This document shows, piece after piece, positions 10,453 to 20,600 of a stretch of 64,000 bases of DNA. Each line of letters opens with the position of its first letter. The stretch's first letter is position 1. This DNA comes from Gilvimarinus gilvus (GTDB taxonomy: Bacteria; Pseudomonadota; Gammaproteobacteria; Pseudomonadales; Cellvibrionaceae), in contig NZ_JAULRU010000256.1 of the NCBI RefSeq assembly GCF_030518155.1, positions 1-64,000 of the forward strand, in the 5' to 3' direction. A program made the translations under genes and the position numbers. A model generated the notes under the pieces. The model saw only the letters and a list, made by a program, of their open reading frames with translations, ran no database searches and was not told the DNA's origin.

Positions 10453-11398
10453 CTTCGCGCTCCAGTGCAGACAACAGATTTTGCATATCACTTGGTAAAG
10501 GTACATCCCACTGCATATATTCACCACTGGCCGGATGCTCCAGTCCAAGCTCAATAGCATGTAACGCCTGACGAGGAAACTGCTTAAGTGTTTCGGCCAG
10601 CTGACTGCCGATACCTGCGGGCCGCTTGAATCGACCACCGTAAACAGGATCGCCCACTAACGGATGATTAATATGCGCCATATGTACCCGAATTTGGTGC
10701 GTCCGCCCCGTCTCTAGCTTTAAACGCAAATGCGCATGCCGGGGAAACCGCTTTAACACACTGTAGTGAGTCACGGCAGGTTTGCCACTGTGCAGAACGA
10801 CAGCCATTTGTTTGCGCTGTTTAGGATGGCGGCCAATGGGTGCATTAACCTTGCCCGGCCCGGTAAACTGACCGATTGCGACAGCCTCATACTGGCGACT
10901 TACCGTGCGCGCCTGCAGCTGATTAACCAGGCTATGATGCGCGGCCAACGTTTTAGCAACCACCATCAAACCCGTCGTTTCTTTATCAAGCCGGTGCACA
11001 ATGCCCGCTCGCGGCAGCTCAGCCATCTGCGGGAGGTGATACAGTAGTGCATTCACCAGCGTACCGGTATAGTTGCCCGCCGCGGGGTGCACCACCAAAC
11101 CCGCGGGCTTGTTAACCACCATAATTTGCTCATCTTCATAGACAATATCAATGTCTATGGCCTCGGCTTGCCAGGTTTCCTCACTTTGCAAGTGCACATT
11201 CACAGACAAGGTTTCACCACCAATAAGCTTATCCTTAGGCTTTAAAACAGCCTCGTTAACCGTCAAATCGCCGTTTTTAATCCACTCTTGCAGTCTGGCC
11301 CGGGAATAATCGGGGAACAAGCTGGCCGCAATTTGGTCAAAGCGCTGACCCCGACATTCGACTGGAACTTGCGCGGTAAGCTCTATGGTTGTTGTCAT
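10436..11398 (-). CDS. rluD: 23S rRNA pseudouridine(1911/1915/1917) synthase
   Basis: Modifies three uridines of helix 69 in 23S rRNA. An N-terminal S4 RNA-binding domain (about residues 17-75, FDQIAASLFPDYSRARLQEWIK) precedes the RluA-type catalytic domain with the catalytic aspartate in HRLDKETTGL. The 320-residue length fits RluD rather than RluA or RluC. The position divergent from bamD and followed by pgeF is the conserved RluD context. Confidence 0.96.
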   Translation of the reverse strand: MTTTIELTAQVPVECRGQRFDQIAASLFPDYSRARLQEWIKNGDLTVNEAVLKPKDKLIGGETLSVNVHLQSEETWQAEAIDIDIVYEDEQIMVVNKPAGLVVHPAAGNYTGTLVNALLYHLPQMAELPRAGIVHRLDKETTGLMVVAKTLAAHHSLVNQLQARTVSRQYEAVAIGQFTGPGKVNAPIGRHPKQRKQMAVVLHSGKPAVTHYSVLKRFPRHAHLRLKLETGRTHQIRVHMAHINHPLVGDPVYGGRFKRPAGIGSQLAETLKQFPRQALHAIELGLEHPASGEYMQWDVPLPSDMQNLLSALEREDEYGS

Positions 11399-11542
11399 TC
11401 AGGCAATCTCTGTGGCGGAGGCCGCTTTGGCTTGGCCTCTGTCTGTGTTTAAATAGCGGGTTGGCGCCCATACACCTATGTCTGAGCGCGTCGAATAACC
11501 GACCGTAAGGTTGAATGATAACGAATTGTGAGTTGTAACCCT

Positions 11543-12442
11543 ATGCGAGCTCTAGTTTTTTTTCTGAGTGGAGCTTTATTGCTACTCAGCGCCTGCTCTT
11601 CCACCGGTGACCGTCAAGACTTCACCTCAGAGGCCGATCTTTACGACAAAGCCATTGAGCAGCTAGAACGCAGCCGCTGGGACAGTGCCATCCGCTCTTT
11701 ACAGCTGATTGAAGAGCACTTTCCCTTTGGCAAGTACGCCGAGCAAGCGCAGCTGGAGCTCATTTTCGCTTACTACAAATCTGGCGACCCGGATGCCGCC
11801 ATCGCTGCCGCCGACCGTTTCATTCGCCTGCACCCTCAGCACCGCAATGTTGACTACGCGTACTACATGAAGGGATTAAGCACCTACAGTAAGGACGAGA
11901 ATTTTTTGGCCTCAATCATACCGCTGGACCAAACCCAGCGCGATCCGGGTGCTGCGCGCGAATCTCTGGCCCACTTTACGCAACTGCTCAACCGTTACCC
12001 TGACAGCACCTACGCACAGGATGCGAAAAAGCGCATGCTGTATTTACGCAATCGTCTAGCGCGCTACGAGATTCATGTCGCCAACTACTACTTCAAGCGC
12101 GGTGCCTACTTAGCATCCGTTAACCGCGGGCAGTATGTGTTGGAAAACTTTCAGGAAACCCCAGCGGTGCCCGATGCACTTGCGGTGATCGTACAGGGTT
12201 ATCATTTGCTGGACATGGATGAGTTGTCTGATCGGACTCTTGCCGTACTGCGCCTGAATTACCCAGATCACCCGGCGTTTGACCGCAACGGTGAGTTTAA
12301 CTTCCAACACGGCGATATCGAAGATCGCAGCTGGGTCAGTAAGGTGACTTTTGGTCTGTTCGATAAACGCGACCCGCGCGGCTTCGATTCTCGCCGCACC
12401 TACGATCCACAATATCAGGATGCTCCACGCGCCGCTCAATAA
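11543..12442 (+). CDS. bamD: Outer membrane assembly lipoprotein BamD
   Basis: Essential lipoprotein of the BAM complex that folds beta-barrel proteins into the outer membrane. The signal peptide ends in the lipobox LLSAC, and tetratricopeptide repeats fill residues 35-250 (YDKAIEQLERSRWDSAI... , LIFAYYKSGDPDAAIAAADRF). I prefer ATG at 11543, which gives an 18-residue lipoprotein signal. An in-frame GTG at 11528 would add five residues. The region before the gene lacks a clear ribosome binding site for either start. A strong bidirectional terminator follows. Confidence 0.95.
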   Translation: MRALVFFLSGALLLLSACSSTGDRQDFTSEADLYDKAIEQLERSRWDSAIRSLQLIEEHFPFGKYAEQAQLELIFAYYKSGDPDAAIAAADRFIRLHPQHRNVDYAYYMKGLSTYSKDENFLASIIPLDQTQRDPGAARESLAHFTQLLNRYPDSTYAQDAKKRMLYLRNRLARYEIHVANYYFKRGAYLASVNRGQYVLENFQETPAVPDALAVIVQGYHLLDMDELSDRTLAVLRLNYPDHPAFDRNGEFNFQHGDIEDRSWVSKVTFGLFDKRDPRGFDSRRTYDPQYQDAPRAAQ

Positions 12443-12461
12443 CGCAAAAATATATCCCCCA

Positions 12462-12490
12462 CCCCAAAGGCTCCCCTGGAGCCTTTGGGG
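12462..12490. terminator. Bidirectional terminator between bamD and nadE
   Basis: A perfect 13-bp inverted repeat, CCCCAAAGGCTCC / GGAGCCTTTGGGG, with the loop CCT, lies between the convergent genes bamD and nadE. It carries no long T tract on either side, but its stability and convergent position favour a terminator. Confidence 0.75.
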
Positions 12491-12508
12491 TTCTACCAAC
12501 GAATTTCT

Positions 12509-14140
12509 CTACTCGCCAGCCTTCCAGCCTGATGTTATCGGATAGCGTCTATCTCGCCCAAATCCACGCGTCGTGATCCGCGGCCCAATTGGACTCTGAC
12601 GTCGCTTATATTCATTGATATCAACCAGCCGAATAACCTTGTTAACCGCTTCTTCTGCAAATCCCTGTGCCACAATTTGCTGCGCGCTGTAATCTCGCTC
12701 GATATACATCGCTAAAATCTGATCAAGCACGTCGTAGGGTGGCAGCGAGTCCTCATCTTTTTGATCTGGTGCCAACTCTGCCGATGGCGGGCGCGTAATC
12801 ACATTCTCAGGAATAACCGGAGCAACATCATTGCGGTATCTGGCCAGAGCAAATACCTGCGTTTTAGGCACATCCTTTAACACATCAAAGCCGCCGGCCA
12901 TATCCCCGTACAAAGTGGAATAGCCCACCGCCAACTCACTCTTATTGCCTGTGGTCAATACCAGAAGCCCCTTCTTATTAGAAAGAGCCATTAGCACCAC
13001 GCCTCGGCAGCGAGCCTGCAAATTTTGCTCGGTGGTATCAATGTCGGTACCGGCAAATTCGTCCGCCAGCGCCGCCATAAATGTATCGTACATAGGTTCA
13101 ATACTGATAGACTGGTAGCGAACCCCTAGGCGCGTTGCCTCATCGGCTGCATCATCCTTGCTCATATCTGAGGTGTAACGGAACGGCATCATCACCGCTT
13201 CGACCCGATCTGAGCCTAACGCATCGACGGCAATGGCCAGCGTCAGTGCAGAATCAATTCCGCCGGACAACCCAAGAACAACGCCCCTAAAACCATTTTT
13301 TTCTACATAATCCTGAAGCCCTAACACCAAAGCCTGATAAACAGCGCTGAGATGACTCATGTGTGGCTCGATCGGCTCTTGCGGGGCAATCGCTATTGCA
13401 TTACTTGTGCGGGTGATGACGCAATAATCAAGCGCCTCGGCAAATGCCGCGGAGCGCAGACACACTTGACCGCTTTGCGAAACCACCATTGAGCCACCAT
13501 CAAACACCAGTTCGTCTTGACCACCGACTAGATTGGTGTAAACAATCGGCATATCGCCCTCCTGCGCACGCGTGGCCAGCAGCGCTTCTCTTTCACCAGA
13601 CTTACCTTGGTGATAGGGAGAGGCATTCAGGTTGAGCATTAATTTGGCGCCCGCAGCGCGAGCTTGGGTCATGGGCTCGGTTTGCCAAATGTCTTCACAG
13701 ATTGTAAGCGCTGTGGGTATACCTTTTAAATCAAACACGCACGGTAAGTCACCAGCAACGAAGTACCTTACTTCGTCAAAAACCTGGTAGTTTGGCAAGT
13801 GCTGTTTGGCATACTCTGCGACTAATACGCCGTCTGCGATAACACCGGCCATATTAAAGACACGGCCGCTCACAACCTTAGGGTAGCCAACGACAATCGC
13901 CAGCGGTAATCTGGCACCTGTAAGTTCTGCCAGCGCTTTGTCGACCCGCAGCTGCAAGCTCGGTCGCAGCAACAGATCCTCAGGGGGATAGCCGGTGAGC
14001 GTTAACTCCGGAAACAATATGACATCAGCTGCACGCTCCTGCAGAGCGCGATTCGCCACCTCCAACACCCGCTCGGTATTGCCTGGGATGTCACCCACCA
14101 AGGTATTTATTTGCCCCAGGGCAATTGTCAAATTGTCCAT
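12509..14140 (-). CDS. nadE: Glutamine-dependent NAD+ synthetase
   Basis: Final step of NAD synthesis: amidates deamido-NAD using ammonia channelled from glutamine. The N-terminal nitrilase-type amidase domain (1-260) shows the Glu-Lys-Cys triad in FPELTLTGYP, YAKQHLPNY and TICEDIW. The C-terminal synthetase domain has the P-loop SGGIDSALT and LTTGNKSE. I place the start at the ATG giving MDNLTIALGQ, with GGAG five bases upstream. The frame extends 36 codons further to a GTG without support. It is convergent with bamD and divergent from pilS. Confidence 0.95.
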   Translation of the reverse strand: MDNLTIALGQINTLVGDIPGNTERVLEVANRALQERAADVILFPELTLTGYPPEDLLLRPSLQLRVDKALAELTGARLPLAIVVGYPKVVSGRVFNMAGVIADGVLVAEYAKQHLPNYQVFDEVRYFVAGDLPCVFDLKGIPTALTICEDIWQTEPMTQARAAGAKLMLNLNASPYHQGKSGEREALLATRAQEGDMPIVYTNLVGGQDELVFDGGSMVVSQSGQVCLRSAAFAEALDYCVITRTSNAIAIAPQEPIEPHMSHLSAVYQALVLGLQDYVEKNGFRGVVLGLSGGIDSALTLAIAVDALGSDRVEAVMMPFRYTSDMSKDDAADEATRLGVRYQSISIEPMYDTFMAALADEFAGTDIDTTEQNLQARCRGVVLMALSNKKGLLVLTTGNKSELAVGYSTLYGDMAGGFDVLKDVPKTQVFALARYRNDVAPVIPENVITRPPSAELAPDQKDEDSLPPYDVLDQILAMYIERDYSAQQIVAQGFAEEAVNKVIRLVDINEYKRRQSPIGPRITTRGFGRDRRYPITSGWKAGE

Positions 14141-14271
14141 GTTTACTCCCCGTCTGGAAAACGGCGCTATTTTCCTAGAATTACGCCCATTAAGCAAAAC
14201 AAAGCGATACTGTACAATGCAGCACATAACGCTAAAGCCATTAGCCACCGTCAGGACTCACTCTCCCCATT

Positions 14272-15882
14272 ATGCAAAAGCACCAGTCCATTATTGAGCA
14301 GGGATACGACCCCTACCAGCTGTTAAGGGTGTTCACCTACTACCGTGTATTACTAGGCTGTTTAATGCTGCTCATTTATAGCAGCCACACTTTGACCAAT
14401 GTACTGGGCAGCGAAGATGGTGCGGTGTTTTCCGTTACCTGCTGGGTATACACCATCATCAGTTTAACCTCGCTGTTGCACTTATGGCGCAATAAACACC
14501 AACCTTCGATACAAAACCGTGTGTTTGCACTGTTAACAGATATCGTCGCTATCACTCTGATGATGTATTCCAGTGGTGGCGCCACGAGCGGATTAGGCTA
14601 CCTGATGATTGTGTCGGTCGCCGCCGCGGGCATGCTGCTTCCGGCACAAATGGCAATATTTATCGCCGCTTTAGCGACGATTGCCTTAATTGGGGAGAGC
14701 ATAGTCCATCATATTATCTCGGGTATCGACACCAAATCGCTTTTTTCAGCAGGTTCGCTGGGTGCGCTCATCTTCCTTACGGCCATCGCTTTTCAATACG
14801 TCACGGGGAAAATTCGACGCAGCACCGCCGAGTTAAAAGCCCAAACCGAGCATGTCGCACACCTGCAAAAACTGGCCCGACTGATTGTGGAACGAATGCG
14901 CACCGGCATTGTAGTACTGAATAAAGACAATAAGATTGAGCTAATCAACAACTCCGCACGGTCACTCTTAGGTCTGAAAAGCGCTGGTGAACTAACACTA
15001 ACGCTTGAGAACATACCTGCCATAAAAAAACAATTAGAAAACTGGCGCAACACGCCCAACTCACCTTCAGGCAGCACCATTGTACAAAGTGACAATCCAC
15101 TCCATGAATTAAAAATCAGCTTAGCACACCTCGAATTAGGCAAAGACGAAGACACATTGGTGTTCGTGGAAGATAACCGAGCCATAACCCAACAAGCTCA
15201 ACAACTGAAGCTAGCGTCTCTTGGACGCCTAACAGCCAGCATCGCGCACGAGATTCGCAACCCATTAAGCGCAATATCTCATGCCAGTGAGTTACTTGAT
15301 GAGTCAGATCATATCGATGGAGCCGACAAACGCCTACTGGAAATCATTAAATCTCACACATTGCGCGTCAACCAAATCATTGAGAACATTCTGCAAGTCT
15401 CAAGACGCCGAGCAGCATCGCCCACCAACCTTGACTTGACTGCTTGGACTGAAAAATATGTTAACGAGTTCGGAAAATCATCAGTAAGAATTAAAACGGC
15501 CCACGAGAAACAAGGTATTCTGGCACCGTTCGACCCATCGCAATTACATCAAGTTATGACAAATCTAATCGACAACGCATTACGCTATGCCGATATCGAT
15601 CACGCAACACGGCCACCCGTTGAAATTACCACCGGTGAACTAAAAGAACGCGGCACGCCATACCTAAAGATCACCGACAATGGCCCTGGCATCCCTAAAG
15701 AAAACCAAAAAAATATTTTTGAGCCCTTCTTCACGACAGAGAACAACGGCTCTGGCCTGGGGCTATTTATATGCAAGGAACTTTGCGAGGCCAATCAGGC
15801 CTACATTGACTATCATTACAGCGAAGCCAATGGTAGCGAATTCACAATACAATTTGCACACCCTCAAAAGGTACAAAAATGA
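14272..15882 (+). CDS. pilS: Type IV pilus two-component sensor kinase PilS
   Basis: Membrane histidine kinase that, with PilR, controls sigma-54-dependent pilin transcription. In Pseudomonas it senses PilA in the membrane. About six hydrophobic helices occupy residues 20-180, then a PAS-like segment (205-300), the HisKA box with H326 in SIAHEIRNPL, and the ATPase domain with N, G1 (DNGPGIP) and G2 (GSGLGLFI) boxes. At 536 residues it matches PilS. The stop overlaps the pilR ATG by four bases (ATGA), so translation is coupled. Confidence 0.92.
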   Translation: MQKHQSIIEQGYDPYQLLRVFTYYRVLLGCLMLLIYSSHTLTNVLGSEDGAVFSVTCWVYTIISLTSLLHLWRNKHQPSIQNRVFALLTDIVAITLMMYSSGGATSGLGYLMIVSVAAAGMLLPAQMAIFIAALATIALIGESIVHHIISGIDTKSLFSAGSLGALIFLTAIAFQYVTGKIRRSTAELKAQTEHVAHLQKLARLIVERMRTGIVVLNKDNKIELINNSARSLLGLKSAGELTLTLENIPAIKKQLENWRNTPNSPSGSTIVQSDNPLHELKISLAHLELGKDEDTLVFVEDNRAITQQAQQLKLASLGRLTASIAHEIRNPLSAISHASELLDESDHIDGADKRLLEIIKSHTLRVNQIIENILQVSRRRAASPTNLDLTAWTEKYVNEFGKSSVRIKTAHEKQGILAPFDPSQLHQVMTNLIDNALRYADIDHATRPPVEITTGELKERGTPYLKITDNGPGIPKENQKNIFEPFFTTENNGSGLGLFICKELCEANQAYIDYHYSEANGSEFTIQFAHPQKVQK

Positions 15883-17270
15883 GCAAACGCAAAAGCGCCC
15901 TTATTGTCGATGACGAACCCGATATTCGAGAGCTATTGGAGATCACGTTAGGGCGCATGCACATTGATACCTTTAGCGTAGAGAATGTTAGCCAAGCGAA
16001 ACGCTTACTAGAGCAACGGGAATTCTCGCTTTGCCTCACAGACATGCGCTTGCCAGACGGCAATGGCCTGGAGGTCGTTGAGTATATTCAGCAGCATCAA
16101 CCGGACCTTCCTGTGGCGGTTATCACGGCTCACGGAAATGTAGACATCGCAATTGAATCCATGAAGGCCGGTGCATTTGATTTCATTTCAAAACCTGTCG
16201 ACTTAGCTACGCTTCGCAATTTGGTGAATACCGCAATAGAGACAACAAAGCTCGATCAAAAGCTGGAAAAAAGCCCCGGGATGCTAACCGGTGAGTCCTC
16301 CTGCATGCGCACACTATTGCATAGCGTAACTAAGCTCGCTCGCTCGCAGGCACCGGTATATATCAGCGGCGAGTCTGGCTCGGGTAAAGAACTCGTAGCC
16401 CGCTCCATTCACGACGAAAGCCCAAGGCAAAACAAACCCTTCGTTGCCGTCAACTGCGGGGCAATCCCCAGAGAGCTCTTAGAAAGTGAGCTATTCGGTC
16501 ATGTAAAGGGCAGTTTTACCGGCGCTCATCAGGACAAACCTGGATTATTCAGAGCAGCCGAGGGAGGTACGCTTTTTTTTGATGAGGTGGCAGACTTGCC
16601 GCTCGACATGCAGGTCAAGCTCTTGCGCGCCATTCAGGAAAAGTCGGTGCGGCCTGTAGGCGCTTCCAGCGAGATCAAAACAAACGTACGCATATTGTGC
16701 GCCACACACAAAAGTCTGGAAGAAGAAGTTGCCAAGGGCACCTTTCGGCAAGATTTATTTTACAGGCTCAACGTTATACAACTGACCGTACCCGCACTTC
16801 GCAACAGGTGCGAAGATATCCCCCAACTAGCTGCGCAACTGCTAGAAAAAATCGCCCAATCTAACGACGAGGCCCCACCCGCATTATCAAATCAAGCAAT
16901 GCAAGCTCTTAGCCAATACTCCTTTCCGGGAAATGTACGAGAACTGGAAAATATTCTAGAACGGGCTTTCACCCTATGTGAAGGTATCACCATCGATGCA
17001 GAAGACTTACAGCTGCCAGAAGATTTAGGGTCGCCCTCACTGCAAATTTCTAGTACAACTCCGAGCGAAAATACAGAAAGGGGTGGCTACTACCAGCGCT
17101 GCCAAGAATACACGTCGCTAGACGAATATCTAGAGGAGGTAGAAAAAGAAATTCTTTGCGCCACCCTTGAGAACTGTCGCTGGAACAAAACACAAACGGC
17201 CAAAAAGCTCGGCATCAGCTTCCGATCCCTACGATACCGCCTGCAAAAACTAGGACTGGACCAAGACTAG
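15879..17270 (+). CDS. pilR: Sigma-54-dependent response regulator PilR
   Basis: NtrC-type activator with a receiver domain (phosphoacceptor D55 in LTDMRLPDG), an AAA+ domain with Walker A GESGSGKE, the sigma-54 contact loop in the form GSFTGA, and a C-terminal Fis-type helix-turn-helix (KTQTAKKLGISFRSLRYRL). It is partner of PilS, encoded immediately upstream with a 4-base overlap. The main pilin gene pilA that it normally activates is not in this window. It converges with the minor pilin operon 21 bases on. Confidence 0.93.
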   Translation: MSKRKSALIVDDEPDIRELLEITLGRMHIDTFSVENVSQAKRLLEQREFSLCLTDMRLPDGNGLEVVEYIQQHQPDLPVAVITAHGNVDIAIESMKAGAFDFISKPVDLATLRNLVNTAIETTKLDQKLEKSPGMLTGESSCMRTLLHSVTKLARSQAPVYISGESGSGKELVARSIHDESPRQNKPFVAVNCGAIPRELLESELFGHVKGSFTGAHQDKPGLFRAAEGGTLFFDEVADLPLDMQVKLLRAIQEKSVRPVGASSEIKTNVRILCATHKSLEEEVAKGTFRQDLFYRLNVIQLTVPALRNRCEDIPQLAAQLLEKIAQSNDEAPPALSNQAMQALSQYSFPGNVRELENILERAFTLCEGITIDAEDLQLPEDLGSPSLQISSTTPSENTERGGYYQRCQEYTSLDEYLEEVEKEILCATLENCRWNKTQTAKKLGISFRSLRYRLQKLGLDQD

Positions 17271-17291
17271 GCCAAACCAGCCCAGTATCGG

Positions 17292-17678
17292 TTACCAGCA
17301 CACACCATCTGTCGTCGAGGTTTTGGCTCCCAAGTGGTCAATAGTAAACGTTAAGCAGTCTGTGTCTTTATCTTGTGGTGCTCCTGTCGCAGTCGCTGTC
17401 ACAGTAAACGTGCTGTCAGTCGTCGCTACGTTTATCGAATAAAACTCTTCTCCCGATTGCGTTGTACTCGATGCGGCCGCGCAACCCGAATATTTAAAGT
17501 CGCGGCTGTAGCAACGGTGCAACTGCTGAGATACGTGATTTAGTGTTGCCTTAGCATCAGCTCGGTTGCTTTTCCTAACACTTTCCATATAAGAGGGATA
17601 CGCAATAGCTGAAATAATCCCCAAAATCGCTACAACGATCAATATCTCAATCATGGTAAAGCCTTTGTTCTTATGCAT
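17292..17678 (-). CDS. pilE: Minor type IV pilin PilE
   Basis: Type IV pilin-like protein with the class III leader MHKNKG/FTMIEILIVVAILGII, cleaved after Gly by PilD, and the conserved Glu5 of the mature form. The 128-residue product has a cysteine pair (CYSRDFKYSGC) and a C-terminal DCLTFTIDHLG...CW segment typical of PilE minor pilins. The start at 17678 puts the leader at the N-terminus. The frame extends 20 codons further. It is last in the operon, 10 bases behind pilY1. Confidence 0.9.
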   Translation of the reverse strand: MHKNKGFTMIEILIVVAILGIISAIAYPSYMESVRKSNRADAKATLNHVSQQLHRCYSRDFKYSGCAAASSTTQSGEEFYSINVATTDSTFTVTATATGAPQDKDTDCLTFTIDHLGAKTSTTDGVCW

Positions 17679-17688
17679 AGCGCTCCCC

Positions 17689-20600
17689 TTATTGGATCTG
17701 TCGCCAAGATTGACGGCCACGAATGACATCTGGTTCACCGGTGCAAATAAACTCTACACTGCCATCACTATTTTGTTGAATAATAAAGGTGCCGCCATCA
17801 CAGGGGACAGGGACTCCTGGTTCTTTTGGCCCCGCATCATTCGGAGGGGAGAGCTTGGTTAGCGTATCACTCTCAACACCTTCTACAGGGTCCGTATCGG
17901 ATTCACCTTCAGAGAAAGGTGAGTACGAAGTGTAAAGCTGTCCGACACCAATCAAAGCCATAATCCAGCTCTTACCCCCGTAATCACAAGGACTGTCAGT
18001 TGGCACTACGGTTGGGAAAATCACGCGATCGTACAACAAAATAGGCTTGTCAACCACGCGCTCTCCGGTAACTGTGTCAAAGTCCATATACCAGCCAGCG
18101 CTCTCATCCCAGGGGAACTCATCCTCAGTCTCGTCCACCGCTCCTTCATCTACATTGCGCGTAGTGGCTCCGTCCGCTTGCAAAATTCTCTTTTGGAATA
18201 GCTGGTCACGCGTAACAGTTTCACCGGTATCGGCGATACCATAAAAACTCTGCTCAGAGGTATTACTTAGATCGCCGCGCGTTACATAACTGCCAGTACC
18301 AAAATACACCATCACCCCGTCGCTTCCATCACTGAATTTGCGAAAAGGGTTTACACCTAGCACAGGTGCAGACGTTATGGGTTGAGCATTTTCTCCATTA
18401 GAAGAGTCGGTAGCTTCGAAAAGTAAATATTCTAAGTTTTTATTTTTAAGGTCAAACTTATACATATTACCTTGTCGGTCGCCAGCATAGGCAAAGTTTG
18501 GCAAAAAGCCAGCCCCTACCGATAACGAAGGTTCGCTCAAAGCATTGGAGCCCGTCTTGCCCGTTGCAATGTACTCCGGAACAAAGTCACCATCGAGCGG
18601 AATTATCACTAAGCGCGCCTCTTCTCCTGTGCTGTTATAGCCATTACCCATAAGGATCGCCCAGCTGCCATCGGGCATTGGGGCAATAACCGGCGCTCCC
18701 ATTACGTTACCCATTTTAGACGAGCTATCATTGCTAACCGTATAGTCAAACAATACGTTGTCAGCAGAAAAGGAGATGGAATCAGTGCCGATATCGCTCG
18801 TAATATCCAAACCGAAAATACCTTTGCCGCCGGCACCGAGCGCTCCGACTAAAATAGTTCGCCACTGGCCGTCAAAGTAAGCATCGCCAATAAAAACCTG
18901 CCCATCTACCGAAAACTGGTGGGGCATAAACGAAGACCCATAGTTAGGATGGGTACGAGTTACCAGCTGCTCGTAAACCCCGGCGGGAATGTAGGCAAAG
19001 CGCTCGGCACCTGTTGTGGCATCAAAGGCGTGTAGCATGCCATCGTTTGATCCCACAAATACTGTTTTGGCCGTTTTACCCGAGGCAAAAGCATTATACG
19101 AGCTCGCCCCTACTGCAGCGGTGCGACCGTAGCCATAATTGTCAGTACTCGCTAGCTGCGGGTTAGAGTTAACGATATCACCTAACCGTTGGTGGCTTTC
19201 CCGTTCGTTAAAGCCTGTCACCTCATTCCCACGAGTCCAGCTAACGCGGTCCTCCCCCCTATCATCGTGGGCATTAAGAATATCTTTTTGCTCGTCGCTC
19301 AAGCCAGGTGTGCCACCCCACTTGAACTCAACAGCCGTCGAGCCATTGTGAGTCCAGATTTCCCGACTTCCGGCTGCAGCCAGCATATTGGCAGCAGACC
19401 AATTGGTCGCACCCAACCCTACATCATTCAAAGGTGCAGCTATTAAATCCCCACTCCAACTGGAGGTATTAAAGGTAGCTTGATAAGCGACAGAATCGGT
19501 TCCCAAGCGGGTAGAGTTAGTCGCAACAGCACTGGCCGCACCCGCACCCTCAGCAAAGGTTTCCAGCGCGTCTTCTAGTGACGCTTCTAATTCGCGTGGA
19601 TCTGTCGCGTAGAAATAGGTTGGAGCTTCTGCGCCAGCTGGTGGTGTCGTACGAGGATTACCATCATCACCAAGTTCGTCTGGATCAAACCCTCCCCATT
19701 TGGAGGCAAAATACAAAGGCTGAGGTAAAGGACTCGCGCCGGATGAAGCCACCGAAAACTCTTGCGTGGTTGCACCATTGCCTGTTTGACAGTCAACGCA
19801 GTCCAGGGCGCCGTCAATATCATTGGTATAATCGAAATTGTTAATACCACTGTGGACATGAAACCCGTCCATATTGGTACCGGCTATAACATACCCGAAC
19901 CCCATAACATTAGGCGTAGACTGGGCAATCACATCCGTTGTTATTTTGACCGTAGTACTGTTTACCTCATATTCAATGATTCCCCACATGTCTTGGTCAA
20001 AGTCCCCGCCTTGCTCACTGTCTTCCCAGTTCACATAGAGAGTGCCGGTTTTTGTGCCACTTGAGTGATCCTGCTTCACAACTTTGAAGTCAACAATGGC
20101 ACAGTTTCCATCCATTTCATCATTTCGACACGCAGGCAATATGGTCACAACTGAATCGGCAGTCGCGGGGATGCTTACACTCGGAACTGCCGGTGCCAAG
20201 GCAACCCCAAAGGTTTGTATCGTTTCTTGGTTGGCGCTCACGCCATTAATGCGCGCGTGGTACGCTAAGCCGGCTATTGCATAGCTACCCTCCAACCTAG
20301 GCGCGTCAGGGCAGGTACCTCTAACATCCGAAAGACTTCCAACACTTTTGGCCGTACACAGTTGGTTATCATCACCCGCTGTTTCGCCGACAAAATAACT
20401 TGATGCGCTGAGCTCAGCGGCGCCCACAGTGTTGGTTATGGAGTCTAAAGTTCCAGCGCCATTTTGCACATCAGAAAACTTGCCCAGCTCATCACCATCA
20501 TAAGAGCTGGTGGAAGCATTAAACTGCAGAATCGCTGTAGGTGCGCAATAATTGTCCTCCCCAATAGGCGCTTCCCAGGTTGCCGTATTTAAACCCGATA

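Noticed and set aside
15879-17270. GSFTGA instead of GAFTGA in PilR as a loss of sigma-54 contact
   Set aside because: The Ser variant is found in functional PilR proteins, so it does not indicate a defect.
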